DNA from: Candidatus Thermokryptus sp.
GTDB taxonomy: Bacteria; Bacteroidota; Ignavibacteria; Kryptoniales; Kryptoniaceae
Assembly (NCBI GenBank): GCA_028276305.1
Contig: JAPYWO010000046.1
Coordinates: forward strand, 1-7,588
DNA length: 7,588 bases
Direction of reading: 5' to 3'
The notes beneath the pieces were generated by a model that saw only the letters and a list, made by a program, of their open reading frames with translations, was not told the DNA's origin and made no database searches. Made by a program: the position numbers and the translations under genes. Of the stretch, positions 1 to 6,506 are shown piece after piece. Every line of letters starts with the position of its first letter. The stretch's first letter is position 1.

Positions 1-107
1 ACCATGACATCTGGTTGTGTCATCCTTTTGATCGCCTTCTCAACATCTTGGGAAAAAACAGATGCTGAAAGAATAACGCTTAAAATGAAACTCAAAAATC
101 TCTTCAT
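1..107 (-). CDS. N-terminus of a secreted protein, unidentified (partial)
   Basis: Thirty-five codons are visible from the ATG at 107 down to the window edge, where the gene is cut. The start is supported by a strong Shine-Dalgarno (CGGAGGT, 113-119) four to five bases upstream and by a promoter at 146-174. Residues 1-19 look like a Sec signal peptide: Lys2-Arg3, a hydrophobic stretch (FLSFILSVILSASVF), then cleavage likely at Ser19-Gln20, a junction common in Bacteroidota-type exported proteins. There is no lipobox cysteine. The mature start (QDVEKAIKRMTQPDVM) is too short to place in a family. The protein is probably periplasmic or surface-exposed. It is separated from the perR cluster by a terminator, so it is a separate transcription unit. 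Confidence 0.72.
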   Translation of the reverse strand, partial: MKRFLSFILSVILSASVFSQDVEKAIKRMTQPDVM

Positions 108-145
108 GGCGTACCTCCGAAATTTTTAATTTGAAATCCAAGGAA

Positions 146-174
146 ATTTTAAAAATTTTCCCCAAAAATATCAA
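146..174 (-). promoter_or_regulatory. Sigma70-type promoter for the secreted-protein gene
   Basis: On the minus strand there is a -35 TTGATA (169-174), a 17-bp spacer and a -10 TAAAAT (146-151), each one base from consensus. Transcription would begin near 139, giving a leader of about 32 bases before the ATG at 107. No Fur/PerR-type palindrome is seen here, so this gene does not obviously share the control of the neighbouring cluster. The region is very AT-rich, so chance matches are easier, but the spacing and the position between terminator and start codon are right. Confidence 0.6.
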
Positions 175-204
175 CCCCAAAATCAAAAATTGTGCTTTAA
201 ATCA

Positions 205-236
205 AAATAAAAAAGCGACCCAAAATCGGGTCGCTT
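205..236 (-). terminator. Rho-independent terminator after perR
   Basis: On the minus strand a 9-bp stem (AAGCGACCC, paired arms 213-221 and 228-236) closes a 6-base loop and is followed by a T-rich run (TTTTTTATTTTG) through 205. It starts six bases after the perR stop codon and marks the end of the peroxide-defence cluster. Confidence 0.9.
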
Positions 237-241
237 AACTT

Positions 242-637
242 TTACAGGTCCTTAGCCCGACATTTATCGCAAAGACCGAAGATGTCAACCTTGACAAATT
301 TCACTTTAAAGTTTCGCCCAGCCAAAAGCTCATCAATGTTAAAATTCCCACCTCGTGAAGGTAAATCATAAACAGAATTACAACCAACGCAAACAAAGTG
401 ATGATGCGGTTCAAGATTAGCATCGTATCTGGCGCTTGCAGAACCCTGAATAATAACCTCACGAATTAATCCCTCATCCCTTAACAAATTCAAATTTCTA
501 TACACAGTCCCAAGACTTATATTCGGAATCACCTTTTTCACCTCCATGTATATCCAATCAGCGGTTGGATGAATATCTGTTGATTGAAGGATGCGAAGGA
601 TCGCCTCTCTTTGTTTGCTCCCTCTACGATTAGCCAT
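242..637 (-). CDS. perR: PerR-type Fur-family peroxide-sensing repressor
   Basis: A 131-residue Fur-superfamily metalloregulator. The N-terminal winged helix spans about residues 5-70, with the recognition region NISLGTVYRNLNLL at 39-52, and a C-terminal dimerisation domain follows. The structural zinc site is complete: Cys83, Cys86, Cys123, Cys126. All five residues matching the regulatory Fe/Mn site of Bacillus subtilis PerR are present and collinear: His23 (in HPTADWIY), Asp72, His78, His80 and Asp91. In PerR, Fe-bound protein is inactivated when peroxide oxidises the histidines. This supports PerR over Fur or Zur, although sequence alone cannot fix metal choice. The start codon has GGAG seven bases upstream. 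The gene begins 18 bases after the DUF3501 stop and is the last gene of the cluster, so it is probably co-transcribed and, given the operator upstream of rubrerythrin, autoregulated. Confidence 0.9.
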   Translation of the reverse strand: MANRRGSKQREAILRILQSTDIHPTADWIYMEVKKVIPNISLGTVYRNLNLLRDEGLIREVIIQGSASARYDANLEPHHHFVCVGCNSVYDLPSRGGNFNIDELLAGRNFKVKFVKVDIFGLCDKCRAKDL

Positions 638-655
638 TTTATTACTCCATAAATT

Positions 656-1246
656 TTAATCTGAGTCAAAATCCTTTATCAACTCCTGCCTCATTTCATC
701 ACTCACAACTGCTTCCGCCTTATAATTTTGATGATCTATGACCACCTTGACCTCGTTTCTAAAGTCCTTAAAGTCATTTATCTGTTCGGGCGTAAATTTG
801 AACTTAATAAAATGAACAGCGCTTATCCTATCTTCTTTGCTATGCCCCTCCTCAAACTGAGCATAAATTTTATGCTTATCCCCAATCTGTAAATACACAT
901 GATTACCTCGGTCAAGCCCTATAAAACTATCAAGGACTGGACGAAGTAGCTTCGGATCGTCAACCTCTATAAACAATGTAGCGCTTAACTCGTCTTTTTC
1001 AGGTATAAGCTGATTATATGTCTCAACTTCAAATTTTATCTCGTCGTCATCCACCATTCTCTCCGCTCTCATCATCTCTTGGATCTGAAAAAGAACCGTG
1101 TCGTGATTTTCAAACACAAGCGTCACTCTATCACCGACTGAGATTCTGCGTCTTTTTTTCAACTCAATTATATACTTCCTGAAATCATCTCTGATCTTTT
1201 CATACTCATATATGTTTTTCACTTCTGCAAGTTCAACTTTCCTCAT
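656..1246 (-). CDS. DUF3501 family protein
   Basis: A 196-residue soluble protein with no signal peptide, membrane segment or cysteine. I recognise it as DUF3501 from the overall pattern: an N-terminal EYEKIRDDFRKYIIELKKRR region (14-33), the motif VLFQIQEMMRAER (51-63), YNQLIP (77-82), SAVHFIKFKFTPEQ (142-155) and the closing VVIDHQNYKAEAVV (168-181). The molecular function is unknown. Genes of this family are commonly found beside a rubrerythrin and a GlpC/HdrB-like Fe-S protein, and that is the arrangement here, with Dps inserted between. Lacking cysteines, it is unlikely to carry a cluster itself; a structural, substrate-binding or assembly role in the same redox process is an inference. 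The start has a CGGAG ribosome site about six bases upstream. A hairpin separates it from dps, while only 18 bases separate it from perR. Confidence 0.87.
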   Translation of the reverse strand: MRKVELAEVKNIYEYEKIRDDFRKYIIELKKRRRISVGDRVTLVFENHDTVLFQIQEMMRAERMVDDDEIKFEVETYNQLIPEKDELSATLFIEVDDPKLLRPVLDSFIGLDRGNHVYLQIGDKHKIYAQFEEGHSKEDRISAVHFIKFKFTPEQINDFKDFRNEVKVVIDHQNYKAEAVVSDEMRQELIKDFDSD

Positions 1247-1275
1247 CTTAACTCCGAAATTTAATTTTAAAATTT

Positions 1276-1307
1276 ATCAAAAGGAGGGAAGGGATTTAAT
1301 TCCCTCC
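1276..1307 (-). terminator. Hairpin terminator or attenuator after dps
   Basis: On the minus strand GGAGGGAA (arm 1300-1307) pairs perfectly with TTCCCTCC (arm 1283-1290) around a 9-base loop, followed by TTTTGAT. The T-run is short, so termination is probably partial. It lies nine bases past the dps stop and about 30 bases before the DUF3501 start, with no clear promoter in between, so the two downstream genes likely depend on read-through. Confidence 0.65.
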
Positions 1308-1316
1308 CCTAAAATA

Positions 1317-1790
1317 TCACGAAAGAAAAGACCTCAACATCCAAGCCGTTTTCTCATGCTTTTCCATAAGCTCAGTAAGAAAATCAGCTGTACCGAGGTC
1401 TTTGTATTCTTCACCCACCTTAACGATATCCTCTCTCAAAGTTCTTATCACTGCCTCATAATCATTCAAAAGGTTTTCAATCATCTTCCTCGCTTCAGGA
1501 TATTCCCCAGGGTGCTCTTTCAATCTCGTCAATTGCAAAAATTCACTCAAAGTCGCAACTGACCATCCACCGAGAGAGCGTATCCTCTCAGCTATGTCAT
1601 CAATGTAATCATTCAGTTCTTCATAAATTAACTGAAAGAATTTGTGAAGTTCATTAAATTGTGGACCCACGACATTCCAGTGATAGTTCTTCGCTTTTGT
1701 ATAGAGGACATATTCATCAGCGAGCAAGGTGCTTAAAATTTTAATAACTCCTTCAAGATTTTTTTCGCTTATTCCGATATTTGGCTTCAT
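1317..1790 (-). CDS. dps: Dps-family mini-ferritin
   Basis: A 157-residue Dps protein, which stores iron by oxidising Fe(II) with H2O2 inside a 12-subunit shell and so suppresses hydroxyl-radical damage. Ferroxidase residues at the subunit interface are visible with the spacing of Listeria Dps: His37 (in NYHWNV), His49, Asp64 and Glu68 (in DDIAERIRSLGG). The position equivalent to Listeria Asp47 is Gln53. The single domain is of normal length and there is no Lys/Arg-rich N-terminal tail, so DNA binding through such a tail is unlikely. I start it at the ATG at 1790 because GGAGGTAG lies just upstream of it; the in-frame ATG at 1802 would begin translation inside that ribosome site and adds only MEVV. 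The gene lies 24 bases after the Fe-S oxidoreductase stop, in the same operon. Confidence 0.93.
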   Translation of the reverse strand: MKPNIGISEKNLEGVIKILSTLLADEYVLYTKAKNYHWNVVGPQFNELHKFFQLIYEELNDYIDDIAERIRSLGGWSVATLSEFLQLTRLKEHPGEYPEARKMIENLLNDYEAVIRTLREDIVKVGEEYKDLGTADFLTELMEKHEKTAWMLRSFLS

Positions 1791-1814
1791 AACTACCTCC
1801 ATAGATTTTGTTTG

Positions 1815-3089
1815 TTATTTTTCCTCATTTAAACCATATGCATTGTAAAGAATTTGAATTGGATGTAAACCCTTTTTTCCAGTTCCTTTTTCAATTTGCA
1901 ATTGCGCTAACAAGCAATCAGAACAAATAGATGAATTGGAATTAGATTGATTAACCTTATCAAAAATTGGCTTCCCAACACGCATTGACATCTCAAAAAA
2001 CTCCTTCTTCATACTCCAAGTCCCATCATGACCGGAACACCTTTGAATCATCTCAACTTCTGTCCCCGGTATCAACTCAAGCAAATCCCTTGACTTGTAA
2101 CCTATATTTTGCGCTTTCAGATGACAGGGTAAATGATAAATAATTTTTCCTTGCGGATTCTTAAAGTCGGTCTTCAACTTTCCTTCTCGGTGAATTTTCA
2201 TCAAATACTCAGAAATATCATAGGTATGCTGAGAAACCAATTTTGCATCTTCATCATCCGGAAGCAACACTGGATATTCCTGCTTTAACATATAACTGCA
2301 GGTTGGTGCTGGAACAACGACATCAAAACCTTGTTTTACGAAATTAACAAGCGACTTAACATTAAAAGTTGCGCTCTTTATCGCTGAATTAATATCACCG
2401 CCATCAAGAAAAGGCATACCGCAACACTTTTGCTCTGGAACTACAACATCAATATCATTGTGTTCTAAAACTTTAACAATTGCCTTTCCAAGTTCGGGTT
2501 CATTGTAATTCACGGTGCAAGTGTAAAAAAGAACAACTTTTTTTGTTCCTTTCTCTTCCTTTCCATTTTGCTTTGAATATCCCTTAAACCACTTTTCAAA
2601 TGTTTCGCTATGATATTCAGGTAAATTCCTTTCTCTGTGGATACCAAGTATTTTTTCCATTAAAACTCTGCTAACTTTTAATCTGTTCGCAAGATTGATC
2701 AAACCCGCAAATTTACTCCCGAGTTTCCCTATCAAATCTGCTTGCCCAAGAATTTTATCACGCAATGGGACTCCTTCTTTCTTCGCTTTCACAGCTTTTG
2801 CCCTTAACATCAACCTCGGGAAATCAAGCTCGTAGTGATGCGGTGGAGTATACGGGCACTTGGGGAAACAAAGTTTACAATCATAACAAAGTTCAACAAC
2901 TTTGAAATAATCCTCCTTCGTCAAGTCATCAAGGTTATCGGTTTCATCAATCTTTTTAAACAAAAACTCAAACGACGGGCAAAGATTGTAACAAAGACGA
3001 CAACCATTACAGATATCAAAAATTCTATACATCTCCTTTAAAAGTGCCCCTTCATCCCAAAACTTGGGGTCTTTTAAATCAAAGACCAT
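1815..3089 (-). CDS. GlpC/HdrB-like Fe-S oxidoreductase (two 4Fe-4S plus cysteine-rich domains)
   Basis: A 424-residue cytoplasmic electron-transfer protein. The N-terminus holds two [4Fe-4S] ferredoxin motifs, CNGCRLCYNLCP (Cys27, 30, 33, 37) and CYDCKLCFPKCP (Cys68, 71, 74, 78). Two cysteine-rich (CCG-type) repeats follow. The first has Cys191, Cys222-Cys223 in KCCGMP, and Cys264; the second has Cys322, Cys351 in RCSGHDG, and Cys389 and Cys392. The second repeat lacks the double cysteine. The fold resembles GlpC and HdrB/HdrD, but no glycerol-3-phosphate dehydrogenase or HdrA/C gene is adjacent, so neither role is supported. Next to a rubredoxin-less rubrerythrin and DUF3501, it is best seen as the putative reductant of that system. 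The start at 3089 keeps the conserved DPKFWDEGALLKE lead-in; its ribosome site (GGGAAAG) is weak. A strong terminator stands between it and rubrerythrin. Confidence 0.88.
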   Translation of the reverse strand: MVFDLKDPKFWDEGALLKEMYRIFDICNGCRLCYNLCPSFEFLFKKIDETDNLDDLTKEDYFKVVELCYDCKLCFPKCPYTPPHHYELDFPRLMLRAKAVKAKKEGVPLRDKILGQADLIGKLGSKFAGLINLANRLKVSRVLMEKILGIHRERNLPEYHSETFEKWFKGYSKQNGKEEKGTKKVVLFYTCTVNYNEPELGKAIVKVLEHNDIDVVVPEQKCCGMPFLDGGDINSAIKSATFNVKSLVNFVKQGFDVVVPAPTCSYMLKQEYPVLLPDDEDAKLVSQHTYDISEYLMKIHREGKLKTDFKNPQGKIIYHLPCHLKAQNIGYKSRDLLELIPGTEVEMIQRCSGHDGTWSMKKEFFEMSMRVGKPIFDKVNQSNSNSSICSDCLLAQLQIEKGTGKKGLHPIQILYNAYGLNEEK

Positions 3090-3110
3090 GTGCTTTCCCA
3101 GATTTAATTT

Positions 3111-3146
3111 TTAAAAATAAAAAAGCGGGGCGAGGCAATGCCCCGC
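3111..3146 (-). terminator. Strong terminator after rubrerythrin
   Basis: On the minus strand GCGGGGC (arm 3140-3146) pairs with GCCCCGC (arm 3125-3131) around an 8-base loop, followed by TTTTTTATTTTTAA. This is a textbook intrinsic terminator, 11 bases after the rubrerythrin stop. Only about 20 bases lie between the end of the T-run and the Fe-S oxidoreductase start, too little for an independent promoter downstream of it. The rest of the cluster must rely on read-through or on a promoter inside the rubrerythrin gene. Confidence 0.88.
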
Positions 3147-3157
3147 ACTTTTAAAAA

Positions 3158-3598
3158 TTACTTGCTACCGCCAGTTAAGCTTTCAAGCGCCTTTTGGAAT
3201 CTACCTGCATGCGACTTTTCAGCTCTGGCAAGCGTTTCAAACCATTCAGCGATATCATCAAATCCTTCCTCCCGTGCTGTCCTCGCAAACCCAGGATACA
3301 TCTCCGTATATTCATATGTCTCGCCTGCTATGGCAGATTTAAGATTTGAAATCGTGTCCCCAACTGGCTCGTCTGTCACAGGATCACCAGCGCCATATTG
3401 CCTTAAAAAGTCAAAATGCCCAAAAGCGTGTCCAGTTTCACCCTCTGCCGTGTCCCTAAAGACACCCGCAATGTCGGGATACCCTTCAATATCTGCTTGC
3501 CTCGCAAAATAAAGATAACGCCTGTTCGCCTGGGATTCCCCGGCAAATCCAGCCTTCAAATTCTCAAGCGTCTTTGTTCCTGCAAGTGATTTTGCCAT
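3158..3598 (-). CDS. Rubrerythrin-like diiron protein without rubredoxin domain
   Basis: A 146-residue four-helix diiron protein of the rubrerythrin family, which reduces H2O2 to water in the cytoplasm. Ligands match Desulfovibrio vulgaris rubrerythrin almost residue for residue: Glu21 (GESQANRRY), Glu54 and His57 (EGETGH), Glu93 and Glu96 ([11 protein letters not shown]), Glu127 and His130 (AEKSH). The C-terminal rubredoxin domain of classical rubrerythrin is absent and the protein has no cysteine, so its electrons must come from another protein. The start at 3598 has GGAG seven bases upstream. An in-frame ATG at 3673 would add 25 residues (LKVYIIIANSNNYHF and so on) but lies in the promoter spacer, upstream of the likely transcript start, so I reject it. 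First gene of the cluster, with a Fur/PerR-type operator in its leader. Confidence 0.93.
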   Translation of the reverse strand: MAKSLAGTKTLENLKAGFAGESQANRRYLYFARQADIEGYPDIAGVFRDTAEGETGHAFGHFDFLRQYGAGDPVTDEPVGDTISNLKSAIAGETYEYTEMYPGFARTAREEGFDDIAEWFETLARAEKSHAGRFQKALESLTGGSK

Positions 3599-3626
3599 GG
3601 CTTTACTCCAACTTTTGTTTTTAAAA

Positions 3627-3641
3627 TGATAATTATTACTA
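3627..3641 (-). promoter_or_regulatory. Fur/PerR-type operator
   Basis: Read on the plus strand, TGATAATTATTACTA matches the 7-1-7 palindrome TGATAAT-N-ATTATCA at 12 of 14 defined positions and the Bacillus PerR box TTATAAT-N-ATTATAA at 11 of 14. It lies about 5-20 bases after the expected transcription start of rubrerythrin, where a bound repressor would block initiation. An extra half-site TTATAAT (minus strand, 3648-3654) overlaps the -10. With a PerR-like gene at the end of the same cluster, PerR is the likely ligand; Fur itself cannot be excluded. Confidence 0.72.
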
Positions 3642-3652
3642 TTTGCAATTAT

Positions 3653-3681
3653 AATATACACCTTTAAAATCAAATTGTCAA
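3653..3681 (-). promoter_or_regulatory. Sigma70-type promoter of the rubrerythrin cluster
   Basis: On the minus strand there is a perfect -35 TTGACA (3676-3681), a 17-bp spacer and a -10 TATATT (3653-3658), which is one base from consensus. Transcription should begin near 3646, leaving a leader of about 48 bases that carries the operator and the ribosome site of the ATG at 3598. This is the best promoter in the window and the only clear one for the five-gene cluster. Confidence 0.8.
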
Positions 3682-3688
3682 GCTTACG

Positions 3689-3707
3689 AAAATTAGAATT
3701 TTCTAAT
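3689..3707 (-). terminator. Weak AT-rich hairpin at the acnA stop codon
   Basis: On the minus strand ATTAGA (3702-3707) pairs with TCTAAT (3692-3697) around a 4-base loop and leads into a short T-run (TTTT, then C). The acnA stop codon TAG lies inside the 5' arm. The stem holds one G-C pair per arm only, so termination would be inefficient, and some aconitase transcripts may run into the rubrerythrin promoter region. Confidence 0.3.
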
Positions 3708-6372
3708 CTTTGATCAACTTCCTCAAGACGGTTTGCATTATCCCACCGTTAATATAGTACTCAACCTCAACCGGCGTATCAAGACGAGCAATGACTTCAA
3801 AGGTTTTTGATTGTCCATCTTTGGATTTAGCTGTAACCTTCAAAATTTTACGTGGGTATAAACCTTCGGCTATGCCCTCTATCGTATACTCTTCAAAACC
3901 AGTTAATCCGAGAGTTTCCCTATTTTCTCCTTCTTTAAATTGAAGCGGTAAGACACCCATTCCAACGAGATTGCTTCGGTGTATTCTTTCAAAACTTTCA
4001 GCAAGGACAGCTTTAACGCCAAGCAAGTATGTCCCTTTAGCTGCCCAATCGCGTGAGCTACCTGTTCCATATTCTTTCCCAGCAATCACAATGAGAGGAC
4101 GGTTTTCTTGCTTATATTTCATTGCTGCATCATAGATAAACATTTTCTCGCCGGTTGGGATATATATAGTCCATCCGCCTTCAACTCCGGGGAGCATAAG
4201 GTTTTTAATTCTTACATTTCCAAATGTACCGCGCATCATAACTTCGTGGGCTCCCCTTCTTGCACCGAATGTGTTAAACTCAGATTTCGGGACACCACGC
4301 TCAATCAGATACTTGCCAGCGGGGCTATTCTCTGAAATTGAACCAGCGGGCGAAATGTGGTCGGTCGTGATTGAATCCCCAAATACAGCGAGGCAGTAAG
4401 CGTTGACTATATCGCTTGGGGGTTGAGGTTCAAGTGTTAAGTTCTCAAAAAATGGTGGGTTTTGTATATAAGTTGAATTTATGTCCCATTCAAAAAGTTC
4501 GCTATCTTTTACATTTATCTCCTTCCAATATTCTGTTCCATCAAAAATATCGGCATATTTCTTCTTGAATAATTTCGGCTCAAGAACCTTTTCAATTGTT
4601 TCCTTTATCTCCTTTTGACTTGGCCAGATATCCTTCAAATAAACGGGATTTCCATTCGGGTCATAACCAATTGGTTCGGTGTTAAAGTCAATGTCAATTC
4701 TACCAGCTAAAGCGTAAGCAACCACAAGGATTGGAGATGCAAGGTAATTCGCCTTAACAAGTGGATGGATTCTGGCTTCAAAATTTCTGTTGCCACTTAA
4801 AACAGCACAGACGATAAGATTATTTTCAGAGATCGCCTTTGAAATTGGCTCTGGTAGTGGTCCGCTGTTGCCAATGCAAGTTGTGCAACCATAACCGACA
4901 AGATGAAAACCAAGCGATTCAAGATATGGCATAAGACCGGCTTTTTGCAAGTATTCAGTAACGACACGCGACCCGGGGGCTAAGCTTGTTTTAACATAGG
5001 GCTTAACTGTTAATCCCTTTTCAACCGCTTTTTTCGCAAGTAAACCGGCACCTATCAAAACAGTCGGATTTGAAGTGTTTGTGCAGGAAGTTATAGCTGC
5101 TATAGCAATTGACCCATGGGTAAGTTCAACCTTATTACCACGATAAAAAATCTCAACAGATTTTCTCGGCTCACCATCAATCTTGTAATTTTCCTTCAAT
5201 ACCTTTTCAAAATGAACTTTTATATCCTTCAGCAAAACTTTATCCTGCGGACGGCTTGGTCCTGCAAGCGTCGGCTCTATCTGGCTCATGTCAATTTCAA
5301 CTACATCGGTATATTCAGGTATTGGTGAATCCTCATACCTGAAGAGGAATTGTTCCTTGGCATAGACCTCAACAATTTTTGCTAAATTTTCCCTGCCAGT
5401 TAGTTTAAGATATTTCAGTGTTTCATCATCAATTGGGAAAAACCCACAAGTTGCTCCATATTCAGGAGCCATATTCGCAATCGTTGCTCTATCGGCAGCT
5501 GATAATTTTGACACACCAGGTCCAAAGAACTCAACGAATTTTTCAACCACGCCCTTCTTTCGCAAAACATTCGTAACTGTCAAAACAAGATCAGTTGCGG
5601 TTGCTCCTTCGGGCAATTCTCCAGTTAACTTCACACCTATGACTTCAGGGATTGTGATATAATATGGTTGCCCGAGCATTACTGCCTCAGCTTCAATTCC
5701 ACCAACACCCCATCCGAGAACGCCGATGCCGTTTATCATGGTCGTATGGGAATCGGTGCCAACGAGCGTATCTGGAAAAGCAAAACCATCTTCAACCCTT
5801 ACAACACTTGAAAGATATTCAAGATTTACTTGATGGATTATCCCTGTACCAGGAGGAACAACTCTGAAATTCTTGAACGATTTCTGAGCCCACTTCAAAA
5901 GCACATACCTTTCTCTGTTAAGTTCAAACTCCCTCTTTACATTCCAGTCAAAAGCATAAGATGTCCCAAAGTATTCAACTTGAACTGAGTGATCAATTAC
6001 AAGGTCAACTGGTTTAAGTGGGTTTATAATTTTAGGGTCTTTCCCGAGTTTCTTGACGGCATCTCTCATTGAAGCAAGGTCAACGACACAAGGAACACCT
6101 GTAAAATCCTGAAGCAAAACTCTTGCAGGCATATAAGGAATTTCTTTTAACTCCGGTTTCGGCTTCCACCCAGCTACAGTTTTAACATCTTCTTCTGTGA
6201 CGAGATAATTATCGCAGTTTCTTAGCATGTTTTCAAGCAGTATTCTTATCGTATAAGGGAGCTTTGAAAGATTGACAAGCCCTTGCTGTTCAAGCCAGGT
6301 AAGATTGAAAATTTTCAACTTCCTTCTACCGATGTTTATCGTGCTTATTGATTCTTTAAATGGGTGTGTCAT
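3703..6372 (-). CDS. acnA: Aconitate hydratase, AcnA/IRP type
   Basis: Complete 889-residue aconitase, which interconverts citrate and isocitrate in the TCA cycle. Length and order match the AcnA/IRP1 family: cluster-bearing domains 1-3, then the swivel domain. The [4Fe-4S] ligands are Cys430 ([10 protein letters not shown]), Cys496 and Cys499 ([16 protein letters not shown]). Active-site features include IDHSVQ (126-131), [13 protein letters not shown] (205-217), [15 protein letters not shown] (665-679) and [12 protein letters not shown] (769-780), which holds the catalytic serine. No break or missing key residue is seen. The ATG at 6372 is the only start that keeps the family N-terminus, but no good Shine-Dalgarno precedes it; the leader is CAAA-rich. 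It is divergent from the M28 peptidase and directly upstream of the rubrerythrin promoter. Its solvent-exposed cluster is peroxide-sensitive in the family, which fits the neighbourhood without proving co-regulation. Confidence 0.97.
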   Translation of the reverse strand: MTHPFKESISTINIGRRKLKIFNLTWLEQQGLVNLSKLPYTIRILLENMLRNCDNYLVTEEDVKTVAGWKPKPELKEIPYMPARVLLQDFTGVPCVVDLASMRDAVKKLGKDPKIINPLKPVDLVIDHSVQVEYFGTSYAFDWNVKREFELNRERYVLLKWAQKSFKNFRVVPPGTGIIHQVNLEYLSSVVRVEDGFAFPDTLVGTDSHTTMINGIGVLGWGVGGIEAEAVMLGQPYYITIPEVIGVKLTGELPEGATATDLVLTVTNVLRKKGVVEKFVEFFGPGVSKLSAADRATIANMAPEYGATCGFFPIDDETLKYLKLTGRENLAKIVEVYAKEQFLFRYEDSPIPEYTDVVEIDMSQIEPTLAGPSRPQDKVLLKDIKVHFEKVLKENYKIDGEPRKSVEIFYRGNKVELTHGSIAIAAITSCTNTSNPTVLIGAGLLAKKAVEKGLTVKPYVKTSLAPGSRVVTEYLQKAGLMPYLESLGFHLVGYGCTTCIGNSGPLPEPISKAISENNLIVCAVLSGNRNFEARIHPLVKANYLASPILVVAYALAGRIDIDFNTEPIGYDPNGNPVYLKDIWPSQKEIKETIEKVLEPKLFKKKYADIFDGTEYWKEINVKDSELFEWDINSTYIQNPPFFENLTLEPQPPSDIVNAYCLAVFGDSITTDHISPAGSISENSPAGKYLIERGVPKSEFNTFGARRGAHEVMMRGTFGNVRIKNLMLPGVEGGWTIYIPTGEKMFIYDAAMKYKQENRPLIVIAGKEYGTGSSRDWAAKGTYLLGVKAVLAESFERIHRSNLVGMGVLPLQFKEGENRETLGLTGFEEYTIEGIAEGLYPRKILKVTAKSKDGQSKTFEVIARLDTPVEVEYYINGGIMQTVLRKLIKD

Positions 6373-6506
6373 AACGGTATAGGTTTGTGTTTGTTTTTGT
6401 TTCCGTTGATAAGTTAATCAAAACCTCAAAAAAATTCAAAGTTTCGGACAAAGGGACTTGCTTCGCAACATCAATTTTTTTACTTTACAACAAAAAGCCA
6501 AGTGAT
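6373..6506. promoter_or_regulatory. Divergent acnA / M28 peptidase intergenic region
   Basis: This 134-base region must hold both promoters. For acnA (minus) the best candidate is TTGAAT (6434-6439), 17 bp, TAACTT (6411-6416), a poor match. For the peptidase (plus) it is TTGCTT (6469-6474), 17 bp, TACTTT (6492-6497 at most approximately), also poor. An imperfect palindrome TTGAT-N6-ATCAA (6406-6421) overlaps the acnA -10 candidate, and a small one, TTGC-TTC-GCAA, sits near 6469-6479. No Fur/PerR box is visible, so acnA does not obviously belong to the same regulon. Confidence 0.35.

Noticed and set aside
1212..1562. Plus-strand open frame of 116 codons across the DUF3501 start and dps
   Set aside because: It runs antisense through two well-recognised genes and the hairpin between them, and its protein is low-complexity with no family likeness.
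2835..3041. Plus-strand open frame of 68 codons opposite the Fe-S oxidoreductase
   Set aside because: It is antisense to the two ferredoxin motifs and has a low-complexity product; it is a shadow frame.
1815..3089. Anaerobic glycerol-3-phosphate dehydrogenase subunit GlpC or heterodisulfide reductase subunit
   Set aside because: The domain layout is similar, but no GlpA/B or HdrA/C partner is adjacent, the second CCG motif is altered, and the neighbours are peroxide-defence genes.
3138..3512. Plus-strand open frame of 124 codons opposite rubrerythrin
   Set aside because: It is antisense to a gene with a full set of diiron ligands and starts within the terminator; it is a shadow frame.
3903..5867. 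Short open frames within acnA (3903-4085 minus; 4108-4335, 5116-5328 and 5664-5867 plus)
   Set aside because: All lie inside an intact 889-residue aconitase in other frames and show no recognisable motifs or ribosome sites.
6406..6421. FNR/CRP-type site
   Set aside because: The half-sites TTGAT and ATCAA are separated by six bases rather than the four of an FNR site, so I do not call it as FNR.
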